64,000 bases of DNA from positions 558,001-622,000 of the forward strand of contig MPCU01000002.1 in the NCBI GenBank assembly GCA_001874305.1, read 5' to 3'. Source of the stretch: Bacteriovorax sp. MedPE-SWde (GTDB taxonomy: Bacteria; Bdellovibrionota; Bacteriovoracia; Bacteriovoracales; Bacteriovoracaceae). The position numbers and the translations under genes were made by a program. This document shows positions 53,279 through 62,066 of this stretch, piece after piece. Positions within the stretch are counted from its first letter, which is position 1, and every line of letters starts with the position of its first letter. Below the pieces are notes generated by a model that saw only the letters and a program-made list of their open reading frames with translations, searched no databases and had not been told where the DNA came from.

Positions 53279-54163
53279 ATGCTATCACTTGTATTAGATT
53301 TCTTTTCTACCTACCTCATTGAAGCCATGGCCGTCATGCTTGTTTGTGGCCTCATATTTAGGTGGACGGCCTATAGAAAAAGTTTAAAAGAAGATAATTA
53401 CTTTTCAACATTTGTTAGTGAAATTGAAAAGGCACTATCAGAAAAAGAGAAGGATTCGAGCGAAAATGTTCAAGTCTATGTAGAAGATCTTCTAATGTCT
53501 ATTAAGGATAAGCTTCCTACTCGATCCGTCAGAGGTTCTAAGAAAAAGCCTAGTACATCAAGTTACAATGCAAGAAATGTTGTATCTTTGAGAGACTTTG
53601 TTACTGGGGAGAAAGGTCTCTTTCATTCCATTATTGCTGAGTCTGGTGCACTCAAATCTAAACATCCACCAAACTATAATGAATTAACAGAAAGAATTCT
53701 TGAGAAAGATGAAAACTGGACAAAGATCTTAGGCTTCATTCCTATTGCTCCAGTATCTCGACTCAATGATACCCTACCTGGAATCTTTGTAGTCTTTGGA
53801 ATCTTTGGTACTTTTATAGGTATCTCTATGGCGCTACCAGAGATTGCAAATATTGATTTCAATAACCTTGAAAAGTCAGGAGAAGTACTCACACGTTTTG
53901 TACTCAGCGTAACATTCGCGATGAAAACTTCTATCGCAGGGATTTTGTTCTCACTTGTTATGACAATGCTCAATACTCTTGCACCAGTTAGAGGACTCAG
54001 AAACAAAACATTTAAAAAAATGTCTAATTGCTTTGAAAATATTTGGATTTCTCTACATGGAAAGAAGAAGGTTGAGGAAGAGTTAATTGAATCAATTCCC
54101 CTTCTTCTAGAAGAAGTGAGGGAATTAAAAGAATATGTTAAACAATCAAAAAAGGCCTCTTAG
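53279..54163 (+). CDS. MotA/ZorA-like motor stator subunit
   Basis: 294 residues, AGGA six bases before the ATG. Membrane helices ~8-27, ~166-187 and ~210-235, with a ~130-residue cytoplasmic region between the first and second. 'TLPGIFVVFGIFGTFIGISMALP' and 'FVLSVTFAMKTSIAGILFSLV' are the ion-channel helices, with the MotA Pro (Pro167) and TS pair (217-218), and look closer to ZorA/ExbB-type than to flagellar MotA. It forms the outer ring around the MotB-like dimer and should use proton or sodium flow. No ZorC, ZorD or ZorE gene follows. The C-terminus is a short cytoplasmic coiled tail. Confidence 0.8.
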   Translation: MLSLVLDFFSTYLIEAMAVMLVCGLIFRWTAYRKSLKEDNYFSTFVSEIEKALSEKEKDSSENVQVYVEDLLMSIKDKLPTRSVRGSKKKPSTSSYNARNVVSLRDFVTGEKGLFHSIIAESGALKSKHPPNYNELTERILEKDENWTKILGFIPIAPVSRLNDTLPGIFVVFGIFGTFIGISMALPEIANIDFNNLEKSGEVLTRFVLSVTFAMKTSIAGILFSLVMTMLNTLAPVRGLRNKTFKKMSNCFENIWISLHGKKKVEEELIESIPLLLEEVRELKEYVKQSKKAS

Positions 54164-54616
54164 ATGTCAATGGTAAGCTTAGTAAAGGGCTGTAGTCTCT
54201 TTCATGAAATATATGATAACGAAATAGAAGAAGTAATTAAACATTGCGTTGTCGCCACATATGAAAATGACGACTATATAATCAAGCAAGGAGATGAAAG
54301 TACCGACATTTGTATTCTCCTATCAGGAGAAGCCGATATTGTATTTTCGGATGGGGACAAACAAAGCTATATTGCCACTCTTAAACAAGGTGATATCTTT
54401 GGGGAGCTTGTTCTTATCAACGAGACAAAGAGAACCGCTAACATTATATGCAAAAAGCCTTGTGATGTTTTAATTATAAAATACGAGGACTTCTATTCTT
54501 TCTATAATAAGAACCCAAAGATTTTTTCATTACTGGTATTAAATATTACGAGATTAGTTACAAAGAGATTGAAAATGATGAATGCGGCCTTTCAGGATGT
54601 TAATAAGGCCGCTTGA
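54164..54616 (+). CDS. Stand-alone cyclic-nucleotide-binding domain protein
   Basis: 150 residues. The ATG directly follows the TAG stop of the MotA-like gene, so translation is coupled. The whole protein is a CNB domain: 'LFHEIYDNEIEEVIKH', 'YIIKQGDESTDICILLSGEADI', and the phosphate-binding cassette 'GDIFGELVLINETKRTANI', which keeps Glu81 and Arg90, the ligand contacts. It has no DNA-binding domain, so it is not a CRP regulator; a C-terminal helix may contact a partner. Together with the two motor subunits it suggests a nucleotide-gated motor. The partner is inferred from operon structure only. Confidence 0.85.
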   Translation: MSMVSLVKGCSLFHEIYDNEIEEVIKHCVVATYENDDYIIKQGDESTDICILLSGEADIVFSDGDKQSYIATLKQGDIFGELVLINETKRTANIICKKPCDVLIIKYEDFYSFYNKNPKIFSLLVLNITRLVTKRLKMMNAAFQDVNKAA

Positions 54617-54622
54617 TAATAC

Positions 54623-55240
54623 TTACTTCTTTTTTAATAGGTACGGTAGCCCTGTTTTAATGTTCTTAGCTGCGCTTTGAGAGAACACATCCCAGTTTCT
54701 TTCTCCATCAAAGTATAGGAAGACATTAAACTGTCTAACTGACTCTTTATAAAAGAATGTAAGAACCTTATTTTCGAATGTATCTCGAACTAGAGAAATA
54801 TCAATCTGAGAATCGTCTTTCTTATAAAATTGCTTTGTTCGCACTTCCATTGCAATAGCTTTATCAAATCGATTTGCCCATCCAATAGAGTACTTAGTAT
54901 CAGATACTTTTAAAGAAATATTACTGTAACATCCCTTTGTCGGCTTGAAGAATCCTTCAATTTTCATTTTGTGTGTTCTATCTAAAGAGACAGTCACCTC
55001 TGTCATTCCGGCCTTCTTCTTAGATACTACCGAAAGAGGTATATCTTTGTAATCAGAGTAGTATTGAGATGAATCACTCCATACCATTTTCTCATAACGA
55101 CAACTTTGGTGAAGAGTCGCTTCAATTTGCATATTCTCTTGGTCAACGTAGAAACTAAAGCTAAATGGTCTTGCTACCGTCGTTGCTCCCATTACTTGAA
55201 TAGATGCGACAAGTAGTATAATCATTTTTAAAGTATTCAT
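54623..55240 (-). CDS. Secreted protein, unknown function
   Basis: 205 residues, GGAG six bases before the ATG, signal peptide MNTLKMIILLVASIQVMGA. The mature part is beta-rich with Cys in 'LHQSCRYEKMVW' and 'TKGCYSNISLKVSD', likely one disulfide. It has the same overall plan as the protein at 9137-9607. It follows ylqF by 2 bases and is probably translated from the same message. No function can be assigned. Confidence 0.7.
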   Translation of the reverse strand: MNTLKMIILLVASIQVMGATTVARPFSFSFYVDQENMQIEATLHQSCRYEKMVWSDSSQYYSDYKDIPLSVVSKKKAGMTEVTVSLDRTHKMKIEGFFKPTKGCYSNISLKVSDTKYSIGWANRFDKAIAMEVRTKQFYKKDDSQIDISLVRDTFENKVLTFFYKESVRQFNVFLYFDGERNWDVFSQSAAKNIKTGLPYLLKKK

Positions 55241-55242
55241 TA

Positions 55243-56157
55243 TTACTCCTCTACAGGAACTTCAAAGGACCAACGCCCAAGTTCCCCTTTTCTAAAATCA
55301 CTAAGAATTAATGTATATACACGGTCAAAATCGACCTCACCTTTCTTTCTGATACACTTTCTATTTAAGCCAATTTGTTCCAGCACTTCACCTACGCTTA
55401 GGTTTTTAGTGTCCACATCATATCTTTCTTTAAATACAGATGAGTTTCTCTCCATAATGTATTTGATGATAAAACATGAGACTTCTTCTTCACCTACAAT
55501 TTCATCTTTTATAGCGTGTATTGCACAGAGGTAATAGGCCTGCTCATCGTTCTTGATTCTTGGAGGCATAATTCCAGGAGTATCCATTAGCTCCATGTCA
55601 TCATCAACCTTTATCCACTGTTGATTTTGAGTCAATCCTGGCCTATCTGCTGCCCTAGCAACAACTCTACCTACAAGTCGATTGATAATCGTCGACTTCC
55701 CAGTATTTGGAAGCCCTATAAACATCATTCTAATCTTCTTTTTTAAATTAGGGTTTGCACCATTTTCAATCTTCTTCTTATTTACGAGATCTTTGGCCTT
55801 ACCCATAATCCTCTTAACACTAGTTCGATCTAAGGCATTAACAAAAATATGAGCTTCGCCTTGTTTTGCAAACCACTCTTCCCACTTCTTAGTAACTTCA
55901 GGATTAGCAAGGTTAACTTTATTTACAATGATCAATCTATTTTTTTGGCCAACAGTTTTTTGTAGTCTGTCATTTCCAGAGATGAGAGGTACTCTGGCAT
56001 CGCGTATTTCTAATACAATATCAACCATCTTCAGTTTATCTTGTACCTTCCTTAACGCCTTGGCCATGTGCCCTGGATACCAAGTAATCGTTGGCTTTTC
56101 CTCGTCACGATCTTCAGTAAGCTCAACCTCTTCTATTAAATTATATTTTCTGCCCAT
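55243..56157 (-). CDS. ylqF: Ribosome biogenesis GTPase YlqF/RbgA
   Basis: 304 residues, circularly permuted GTPase: G4 'IIVNKVNLA' (NKxD-like) comes before G1 'GLPNTGKSTIINRL', G2 region and G3 'LMDTPGIM', the order diagnostic of this family. The start 'TWYPGHMAKALRKVQD' is the RbgA hallmark. It helps assemble the 50S subunit in the cytoplasm. The C-terminal ~90 residues are helical, as in the family. The stop is 2 bases before the secreted-protein gene. Confidence 0.93.
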   Translation of the reverse strand: MGRKYNLIEEVELTEDRDEEKPTITWYPGHMAKALRKVQDKLKMVDIVLEIRDARVPLISGNDRLQKTVGQKNRLIIVNKVNLANPEVTKKWEEWFAKQGEAHIFVNALDRTSVKRIMGKAKDLVNKKKIENGANPNLKKKIRMMFIGLPNTGKSTIINRLVGRVVARAADRPGLTQNQQWIKVDDDMELMDTPGIMPPRIKNDEQAYYLCAIHAIKDEIVGEEEVSCFIIKYIMERNSSVFKERYDVDTKNLSVGEVLEQIGLNRKCIRKKGEVDFDRVYTLILSDFRKGELGRWSFEVPVEE

Positions 56158-56385
56158 AATTAGCCTAACGTGTGAATATTTCTAAGTCGCCAGAGAGTAG
56201 CCATGTCTACACAGCTTAGCAAGTTTTAGCTGCAAACCATGGTCATTTTACATGACTCAGAAGAGTAGAATCCCTTGTAATTTCAAGTACTCATAATCCT
56301 CCGACTACTATACTCAGCTACTAGATTTATTTGCCTTAATGTAATGAATTTAGGACAATTAACTTTTACTATTTAAGGATGAATA

Positions 56386-57462
56386 ATGGTTAAAGAGAAT
56401 AAATTTGAAACCTATTACTTTTTGTTGATATTTCTGGTCATTATCGGCCTCAATTTATTCTTAATGGCGCCACTATTTGACGCCATTATCTTTGCAGCAA
56501 TCTTGGCCGGGACTTTCTACCCTCTCTTCAACTTCCTCCACGTAAAAAAGAAGTTAACACGCCAAATGGCCAGCTCAATTACAACAGCTGTTATTATCCT
56601 ATTCATTGTCGTTCCTCTCATTTATCTCATGATACAGATATCAAAAGAGGCAATATCACTTTATGCAATTATTAAGGGTGCAGTTTCTCAAAACTCTGTT
56701 CACGATTTTATATTCGGAGATGGACCGTTTGCCATAGCAACTCAAAAGGCCCTCTCTAGTTTTGATATAGAAATTACTAAAGAACAACTTGCTACAAAGT
56801 TTTTAAACAAAGTTAGAAACTATAGTGGTGTCGTACTACAGACTATTAACGGGATGATTGGTGACACTTTCTCAATGATATTCCAGTTCTTCATCATGAT
56901 AATTGCAACTTTTGGCTTCTTTCTTAAGGGTGAAGACCTTAAAAAGACCTTCTTTAAGGTTTCACCTCTACCAACTTCCGAAGAACAAACAATTCTCGAT
57001 AAGTTCAATCATATGAATTATGTCACAATGGTTGGAAATGGTGTTGGAGGCCTGATTCAAGGATCGATAGCAGGCCTTGGCTTTTGGATGGCTGGACTCT
57101 CCTCAGTCTTTTTATGGACTACAGTTATGATCATTCTGGCATTCATTCCCCTCGTTGGTATTTCTATTGTAACTATTCCTGCATCAATATACTTATTTAT
57201 TATTGGAAAGAAAGTAACTGCTATAGCCCTATTTGCTGTTACAACAGCGGCTTCACTGATCGTTGAGAATTGGTTCAAGCCAAAGTTTATAGGACAAAAG
57301 GTCGAAGTCGATGGAACACTTGTTTTCATTTACATTATTGCAGGTATGAGTATTTTTGGGATGGCCGGAATTTTCTATGGTCCACTAATGTGTATTATCT
57401 TGATTACGACAATTGATATTTATAAGAAGAATTATCTTCCTCGCCTACAAAAGAATGATTAA
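56386..57462 (+). CDS. AI-2E-family (PerM/YdiK-like) membrane transporter
   Basis: 358 residues with about eight membrane segments, AAGGA seven bases before the ATG. 'FAAILAGTFYPLFNFL', 'FFIMIIATFGFFLKG' and 'VGNGVGGLIQGSIAGLGFWMAGL', then 'LAFIPLVGISIVTIPASIYLFI' and 'IFYGPLMCIIL' are the UPF0118 landmarks. Members include an AI-2 exporter, sodium/proton antiporters and proteins of unknown substrate; the substrate here is unknown. Its TAA overlaps the next ATG as TAATG, so it is coupled to the MltD-like gene. The 228-base gap upstream shows nothing else. Confidence 0.9.
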   Translation: MVKENKFETYYFLLIFLVIIGLNLFLMAPLFDAIIFAAILAGTFYPLFNFLHVKKKLTRQMASSITTAVIILFIVVPLIYLMIQISKEAISLYAIIKGAVSQNSVHDFIFGDGPFAIATQKALSSFDIEITKEQLATKFLNKVRNYSGVVLQTINGMIGDTFSMIFQFFIMIIATFGFFLKGEDLKKTFFKVSPLPTSEEQTILDKFNHMNYVTMVGNGVGGLIQGSIAGLGFWMAGLSSVFLWTTVMIILAFIPLVGISIVTIPASIYLFIIGKKVTAIALFAVTTAASLIVENWFKPKFIGQKVEVDGTLVFIYIIAGMSIFGMAGIFYGPLMCIILITTIDIYKKNYLPRLQKND

Positions 57463-59309
57463 TGCTTAGAAAAATTCTACTAATAACAATAGTACTATCA
57501 GCTTTTAACACGACTCTCGCATCTAAAGGCTTCCCTATTCAAGGGGAAATGGTTGCTAGAGTAAAGTTCTGGGAAAAGGTCTATACTCAGATAACAACTA
57601 AAGAAGCCTTTATTCATGATGCTGATAATGTCTCAATCATCTATCGAAAAGTTAAAATATATAAGAATAGAAAGAAGCAAAGAAGAGTCTCTAATGCCGA
57701 AAAAAAGAGAATTGCTAGGATCATTCGCTCAATTGCAAAAAAGAGATATAAGAACCTCAATAAGAAAGAAAAGGCCCTCGTCAAAATTATTGGAAAGAGA
57801 AGCACAAAAACTCTAAAAAGAATGGCCAGACGTATTCGCTACCAATACGGGTTAAAAGACAGATATTACGCAGGACTTATTCGTTCTTACGCTTATATAG
57901 ACTTTATAAAGAAGACCTTCAAAAAATCAAGACTTCCAAACGAACTACAATACCTTCCCCATGTCGAAAGCTCTTTTAACTACAGAGCATCTTCAAAGGT
58001 GGGAGCAGCAGGTATTTGGCAATTCATGAGAAGTACAGCTAAGCAGTATAAATTAAAAGTTGGATACGTCGTTGATGAAAGAAGAGATCCACTTAAAGCA
58101 ACGAGAGCTGCTGCAAGATTTCTTAGAGATAATTATAGATCTCTTAAGAGTTGGCCTCTCGCTCTAACAGCATATAATCAAGGCGTGGGAAATGTAAGAA
58201 GGGCCGTTAGAAAAGTTGGATCTAAGAATATAAATACCATTGTAGAAAAGTATAACGGGAGAAACTTTGGCTTTGCCTCAAAGAACTTTTACGCGACCTT
58301 TATGGCAACGGTAAATATATCTAAGAACCCTAGTCGTTACTTTCCAAAATTCAAAAAACCGAGAAGGTTTAGATTTTCTGAATTGAAGCTAAGAAAGTCC
58401 TACACTGTTAATCAGCTTGTAAAAACATTAAATATCTCTGAAAGAGTGATCAAAAAGTATAATCCATCAATTAGAAGAAGTGCTTTTAGATCCAGACTTT
58501 ATATTCCAAGAGGTTTTGTTCTTCATATTCCACAGGTTGGAAGAAAAACTTTAGCTGCCTATAAGAAGAAATTAAAAGGTGTTGAAGATACATATGCATC
58601 AGCTAAGTACGACAAGTTTCATATAATATCTAGGAATGAAAACCTTTACGAGATTGCGAGAAACTATCGAGTTAGTTTAAGAACATTAATTGACTATAAC
58701 TCTATAGCGAACCCCTCTCTTATATATGCTGGAATGAAAATCAGAATACCTTCTAAGAAGCGTATTTCAAAAAGGCCAAAGCTTAAGAAGATCCAAAAAG
58801 AAGCGACTCTTCGTCCAGTTGCCACAGGTCGTTTAAACACAAGTCCAAAAGAGTTAATAGTAAGTCTTGAATCATATAACCTTGATACAATACGATTATC
58901 AAAGGACTTCTATAGTATTAGAATCGAAGTTCAAGAAACACTTGGCCATATTGCAGAATGGGCAGGTACTTCAATGAAGCGAATTAGAAAAGATAATAAG
59001 CTTCGCTCGCGTGGGCTGAGGCTTAATCAGAGAGTAATTCTACAACTATCTCCGAAAGAGTTAATAACTTTTAAAAAGTTGCGTAATGAATATCATCTAT
59101 CAATTCAAGAGGACTTCTTTGCATCTTACAATATTACTGGAGATAGAAAGTATAAGGTAAAAAGAGGCGAAACTCTTAATCAAATTCTTCAAAGAACATC
59201 ACTCCCTCTTTGGCTTGTGAGAATGTATCAAGATAAGAAAAGTCGCACGATGCGCATAATCTCTGGAAAGAGCATTAAGCTACCAGAAATTAAACCTAAG
59301 TCAGTCTAG
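57462..59309 (+). CDS. mltD: MltD-like lytic transglycosylase with LysM repeats
   Basis: 615 residues. N-terminal signal peptide (MLRKILLITIVLSAFNTTLA), a basic ~100-residue region, then an SLT domain (~150-270): 'ELQYLPHVESSFNYRAS' with catalytic Glu, 'GAAGIWQFMRSTAKQY', 'KATRAAARFLRDNY', 'ALTAYNQGVGNV'. LysM repeats follow: one clear at ~386-430 ('FHIISRNENLYEIARNYRVS'), and two weaker ones near ~485 and ~563 ('YKVKRGETLNQILQRTS'). It should bind and cleave peptidoglycan. It lacks the MltD lipobox. Overlaps the transporter gene's stop by one base. Confidence 0.9.
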   Translation: MLRKILLITIVLSAFNTTLASKGFPIQGEMVARVKFWEKVYTQITTKEAFIHDADNVSIIYRKVKIYKNRKKQRRVSNAEKKRIARIIRSIAKKRYKNLNKKEKALVKIIGKRSTKTLKRMARRIRYQYGLKDRYYAGLIRSYAYIDFIKKTFKKSRLPNELQYLPHVESSFNYRASSKVGAAGIWQFMRSTAKQYKLKVGYVVDERRDPLKATRAAARFLRDNYRSLKSWPLALTAYNQGVGNVRRAVRKVGSKNINTIVEKYNGRNFGFASKNFYATFMATVNISKNPSRYFPKFKKPRRFRFSELKLRKSYTVNQLVKTLNISERVIKKYNPSIRRSAFRSRLYIPRGFVLHIPQVGRKTLAAYKKKLKGVEDTYASAKYDKFHIISRNENLYEIARNYRVSLRTLIDYNSIANPSLIYAGMKIRIPSKKRISKRPKLKKIQKEATLRPVATGRLNTSPKELIVSLESYNLDTIRLSKDFYSIRIEVQETLGHIAEWAGTSMKRIRKDNKLRSRGLRLNQRVILQLSPKELITFKKLRNEYHLSIQEDFFASYNITGDRKYKVKRGETLNQILQRTSLPLWLVRMYQDKKSRTMRIISGKSIKLPEIKPKSV

Positions 59310-60235
59310 TGTGCTAAAAATGGAGCGATCAACTTTGATAGCCTCAAAGGGTCTTCCCAATGAGGCATATGAGCGCTATTTCTTAAAATTTTGATTGTAC
59401 TATTTGGACTGCTCTTCTTCCACTGAGGGATCTGAGTATCGACTGGTATAATCTGATCTTTCTCACCATGAAGAATGAGCATAGGATGCTTTATTTCACT
59501 TGCTCTCTTTGAGTCAGAATAGTCATAATTTCCTGCATACTCTAAGAGATCAATATAACTCTTGAGGTTTCCCTGTGAAGTCATTAGCTCACTAATTCTA
59601 AGGAACTGATCACTAACAAAGTCCTTATGCTTTGTATCGGCCACAAGGCCTGGAACTCGAGGGCCAACAACTCCAGTAAGTGGACCTATTGTTTCATTTC
59701 CAAAAGTTCTTATTACTTTATTTACAAACGTGTTTGTTACATCAAATACCCACGGAAATTTCTGGGGGAAGCCTCCACTACTGAGAAGCACGACTTTATT
59801 GACAAGATTTGGATAATTAACTGCAAATGTCCATGAGAGTAGACCCCCCAATGAGTTTCCTATGAGAGAGGCCTTTTGAATATTTAACTCTCCCATAAAA
59901 GACTTCAAGAAATTAGAAAATCTTAGTGGTAAGTTTCCGTTTAACTCAAGAGGCTCAGATAGACCAAAGCCAGGAACATCTATTCGAATAACACGATACT
60001 TCGTTTCTAAAAAAGGTACTAATAAGTCCCAAGTATGTAGAGAGTCGACAACACCGTGAATAAGAATAAGAGGCTCTCCACTACCAGACTCTCTATAGTG
60101 TACTTTCTTATTATCAATAGAAATAAATTTTGACTGTGATGCTTTAGAAGCGTATTTAGCGATCGCCTCTTTCTCTGTTAGGTTATTACATGAAAAGAGA
60201 GAGAGCAGGATTAAAAGTAGAACTGTATTTTTCAT
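59306..60235 (-). CDS. Alpha/beta-hydrolase lipoprotein
   Basis: 309 residues, lipoprotein signal with LFSC (Cys16). Oxyanion-region 'LILIHGVVDS', nucleophile elbow 'LIGNSLGGLLSW' (Ser128), acid in 'LILHGEKDQIIP' and His in 'LRNSAHMPHWEDP' complete the triad. 'IDVPGFGLSEP' is typical of the epoxide-hydrolase/lactone-hydrolase-like branch. Being anchored on the periplasmic side, it may hydrolyse lipids or signalling esters. It follows slyX in the same direction by 16 bases. The 3' end overlaps mltD by four bases, tail to tail. Confidence 0.86.
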   Translation of the reverse strand: MKNTVLLLILLSLFSCNNLTEKEAIAKYASKASQSKFISIDNKKVHYRESGSGEPLILIHGVVDSLHTWDLLVPFLETKYRVIRIDVPGFGLSEPLELNGNLPLRFSNFLKSFMGELNIQKASLIGNSLGGLLSWTFAVNYPNLVNKVVLLSSGGFPQKFPWVFDVTNTFVNKVIRTFGNETIGPLTGVVGPRVPGLVADTKHKDFVSDQFLRISELMTSQGNLKSYIDLLEYAGNYDYSDSKRASEIKHPMLILHGEKDQIIPVDTQIPQWKKSSPNSTIKILRNSAHMPHWEDPLRLSKLIAPFLAH

Positions 60236-60251
60236 AACTTCTTATATGATT

Positions 60252-60461
60252 CTAGTAATGAGGTGGGACTTCATCCATTAGGCTTGGTCCATTAGTATTA
60301 CCATTATTAGTTTGTTGAAAAGCTTCTCGTAAACTCTTTAATTCAAAGGCAAGACCTTCAATCATAGTCTCTTGTTGAGCAACGATACTGTTAAGTTGAT
60401 TAACTAATTCATCTTGATGAGAATATTTCTCTTCTAGTGATATAATTCTATCTTCTAACAT
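60252..60461 (-). CDS. slyX: SlyX-family coiled-coil protein
   Basis: 69 residues, GAGGAG six bases before the ATG. A coiled coil ('MLEDRIISLEEKYSHQDE', 'LNSIVAQQETMIEGLA') with the terminal 'MDEVPPHY', which matches the SlyX ending (xxxxePPPHY). Function is unclear in the family. It precedes the hydrolase gene. The 165-base stretch 60462-60626 upstream shows only a weak long-loop inverted repeat (CCTCATC/GATGAGG) and no gene. Confidence 0.85.
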   Translation of the reverse strand: MLEDRIISLEEKYSHQDELVNQLNSIVAQQETMIEGLAFELKSLREAFQQTNNGNTNGPSLMDEVPPHY

Positions 60462-60626
60462 TTTAACTCCTCTTATTTGCTAAGTGTCATAAGTAGCATA
60501 AAAGGCGGCACTTTTAAATTATTTAATGAATAATGTTTTAAGGGCTTGAAATTAAATAGAACAAAGATAGTTTAATACCTCATCGATCCTAATTACAAAG
60601 AAAGATGAGGCCTATTATAACGAATA

Positions 60627-62066
60627 TTACTGAAGAACTACTTTAGACTCTGGCATAGCAGCTTTCTTGTAGAACTTAATAGAACCTTTCATTCCAAAGA
60701 CAATGTAGCCAGATTTTAGAACGAGAGGATCTGCGAAAACAGCTTCTCCCTTCTTAAAAAGATTCAACTTTAAAACTTTACCACTATCAATATTCAAATG
60801 AGCAATGCTTCCTCTAGGGTTGATAAAGATGAGATTTCCATCGTTGCGATATTGAACAGATGAGTAACTATACTTAATCCCTTTCTTTTCACCAGCATAT
60901 TTCCAATTCATTACTCCACTCGAAGAGTTCCAAGAATAAACACCTCCGTTAAAATCATTGAAGATTATATTTTCACCTGAAACAAGTGGTTTACCAATTA
61001 CAGGAGATTCAATGATTACAGAGCTTAATCTCTCCCCTGAAGGGCTGAAACAGTTGAGGCCACCAATTTGAGATTTAACATGTAGCTCCCCTTGGATGAA
61101 ACATATATTCTTTCCACTTTTTATTGGACCATACCAGCTTGAAAGAGGAAGTTCCTTTTTCCAAATTAGCTTTCCTGTCATAGCATTGAGCTTATATGCA
61201 TAGGGTCTCTTAATCCCAATTTCTTCTTTTGGAACTCCACTTGCTATGTAGAGATCATTGCCATCAATCAAAGAGAAAGCATCCATGTGTCCATCTTTGA
61301 AATGCCATCTCTTCTTTAAGCTTATAGGATCAATTGCATGGAGACCGTCAGAGCCAGCGGCCTGATAGAGATAATCTTTTCCACCAAGGTCGGCCATTAC
61401 TGGAAATATTTCTGTATGCCCTTTAGTCTTATAAGCACCTACTATCTTCTTAGACATAGGATCAAACTTATATACTCTCATATGATGAGACGCATGTAGC
61501 CCTTCTCCAAAGAAGAGGTAGCCTTTATATAGAACAGGTGTCGGTGACAAGAACTTTCCAAAGAAAATCTTATTGGTAACTTTTCCATTTTCAAGATTAA
61601 CAACGTAGAGATGGCCTTCCTTTGTACCTACAAAGAGTTCTTTACCTACAATTGTTCCACTGGCAAATATTCCTTCACCAATATTTTGTTCCCAATGTAG
61701 ACCATTACTCTTAGCTAATGGGGCTTTTAAAAACTCAATATTAGAATTCATAAAAGATTGTACTTTTAAAGGTACGGGACCATTCTTTATATGCTCGTAT
61801 CCCTTATAGCCAAAGAAAATCACAGCATTTAAAATCATTGCTGAAATTAATATTCGAGGTCTTAAAAGTAGCTCGAGAAGTTTACGAGGTCCTTCGGCCT
61901 TTAGCTTTACTCCGAATAATCCGGCCACAAATGTTGCGACAACACTGATTCCAGTACTTAAAAAAGCAAGAGGAAGTAGTACTGTTGGAACTATCCCTAC
62001 CTGCATATCAGGGTATAAATTACTATACGAGCTTAACAGTTCCTGTATTTCCATCAATCCAAACAT
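60627..62066 (-). CDS. Membrane-anchored PQQ-like beta-propeller protein
   Basis: About 479 residues from the ATG at 62066, supported by AAAGG 9 bases and GGAG 3 bases upstream, though a GTG (62075) and an ATG (62054) are also possible. Two membrane helices (~25-55, ~75-95), then a beta-propeller of PQQ/WD-like blades: 'GTIVGKELFVGTKEGHLYVVNLENGKV', 'GSDGLHAIDPISLKKRWHF', 'NDLYIASGVPKEE', 'NGGVYSWNSSSGVMNWKYAG' repeats in shorter pieces. PQQ contacts are not clear; it may scaffold proteins like BamB. It overlaps the 3' end of the upstream phosphotransferase-like gene by 44 bases. Confidence 0.65.
   Translation of the reverse strand: MFGLMEIQELLSSYSNLYPDMQVGIVPTVLLPLAFLSTGISVVATFVAGLFGVKLKAEGPRKLLELLLRPRILISAMILNAVIFFGYKGYEHIKNGPVPLKVQSFMNSNIEFLKAPLAKSNGLHWEQNIGEGIFASGTIVGKELFVGTKEGHLYVVNLENGKVTNKIFFGKFLSPTPVLYKGYLFFGEGLHASHHMRVYKFDPMSKKIVGAYKTKGHTEIFPVMADLGGKDYLYQAAGSDGLHAIDPISLKKRWHFKDGHMDAFSLIDGNDLYIASGVPKEEIGIKRPYAYKLNAMTGKLIWKKELPLSSWYGPIKSGKNICFIQGELHVKSQIGGLNCFSPSGERLSSVIIESPVIGKPLVSGENIIFNDFNGGVYSWNSSSGVMNWKYAGEKKGIKYSYSSVQYRNDGNLIFINPRGSIAHLNIDSGKVLKLNLFKKGEAVFADPLVLKSGYIVFGMKGSIKFYKKAAMPESKVVLQ

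Noticed and set aside
51426-54616. A complete Zorya anti-phage system or a flagellar stator pair
   Set aside because: Zorya needs ZorC/ZorD or ZorE, which are absent on both sides (ylqF and unknown secreted protein follow). No flagellar genes are near, and the MotA-like subunit lacks flagellar-specific features visible to me.
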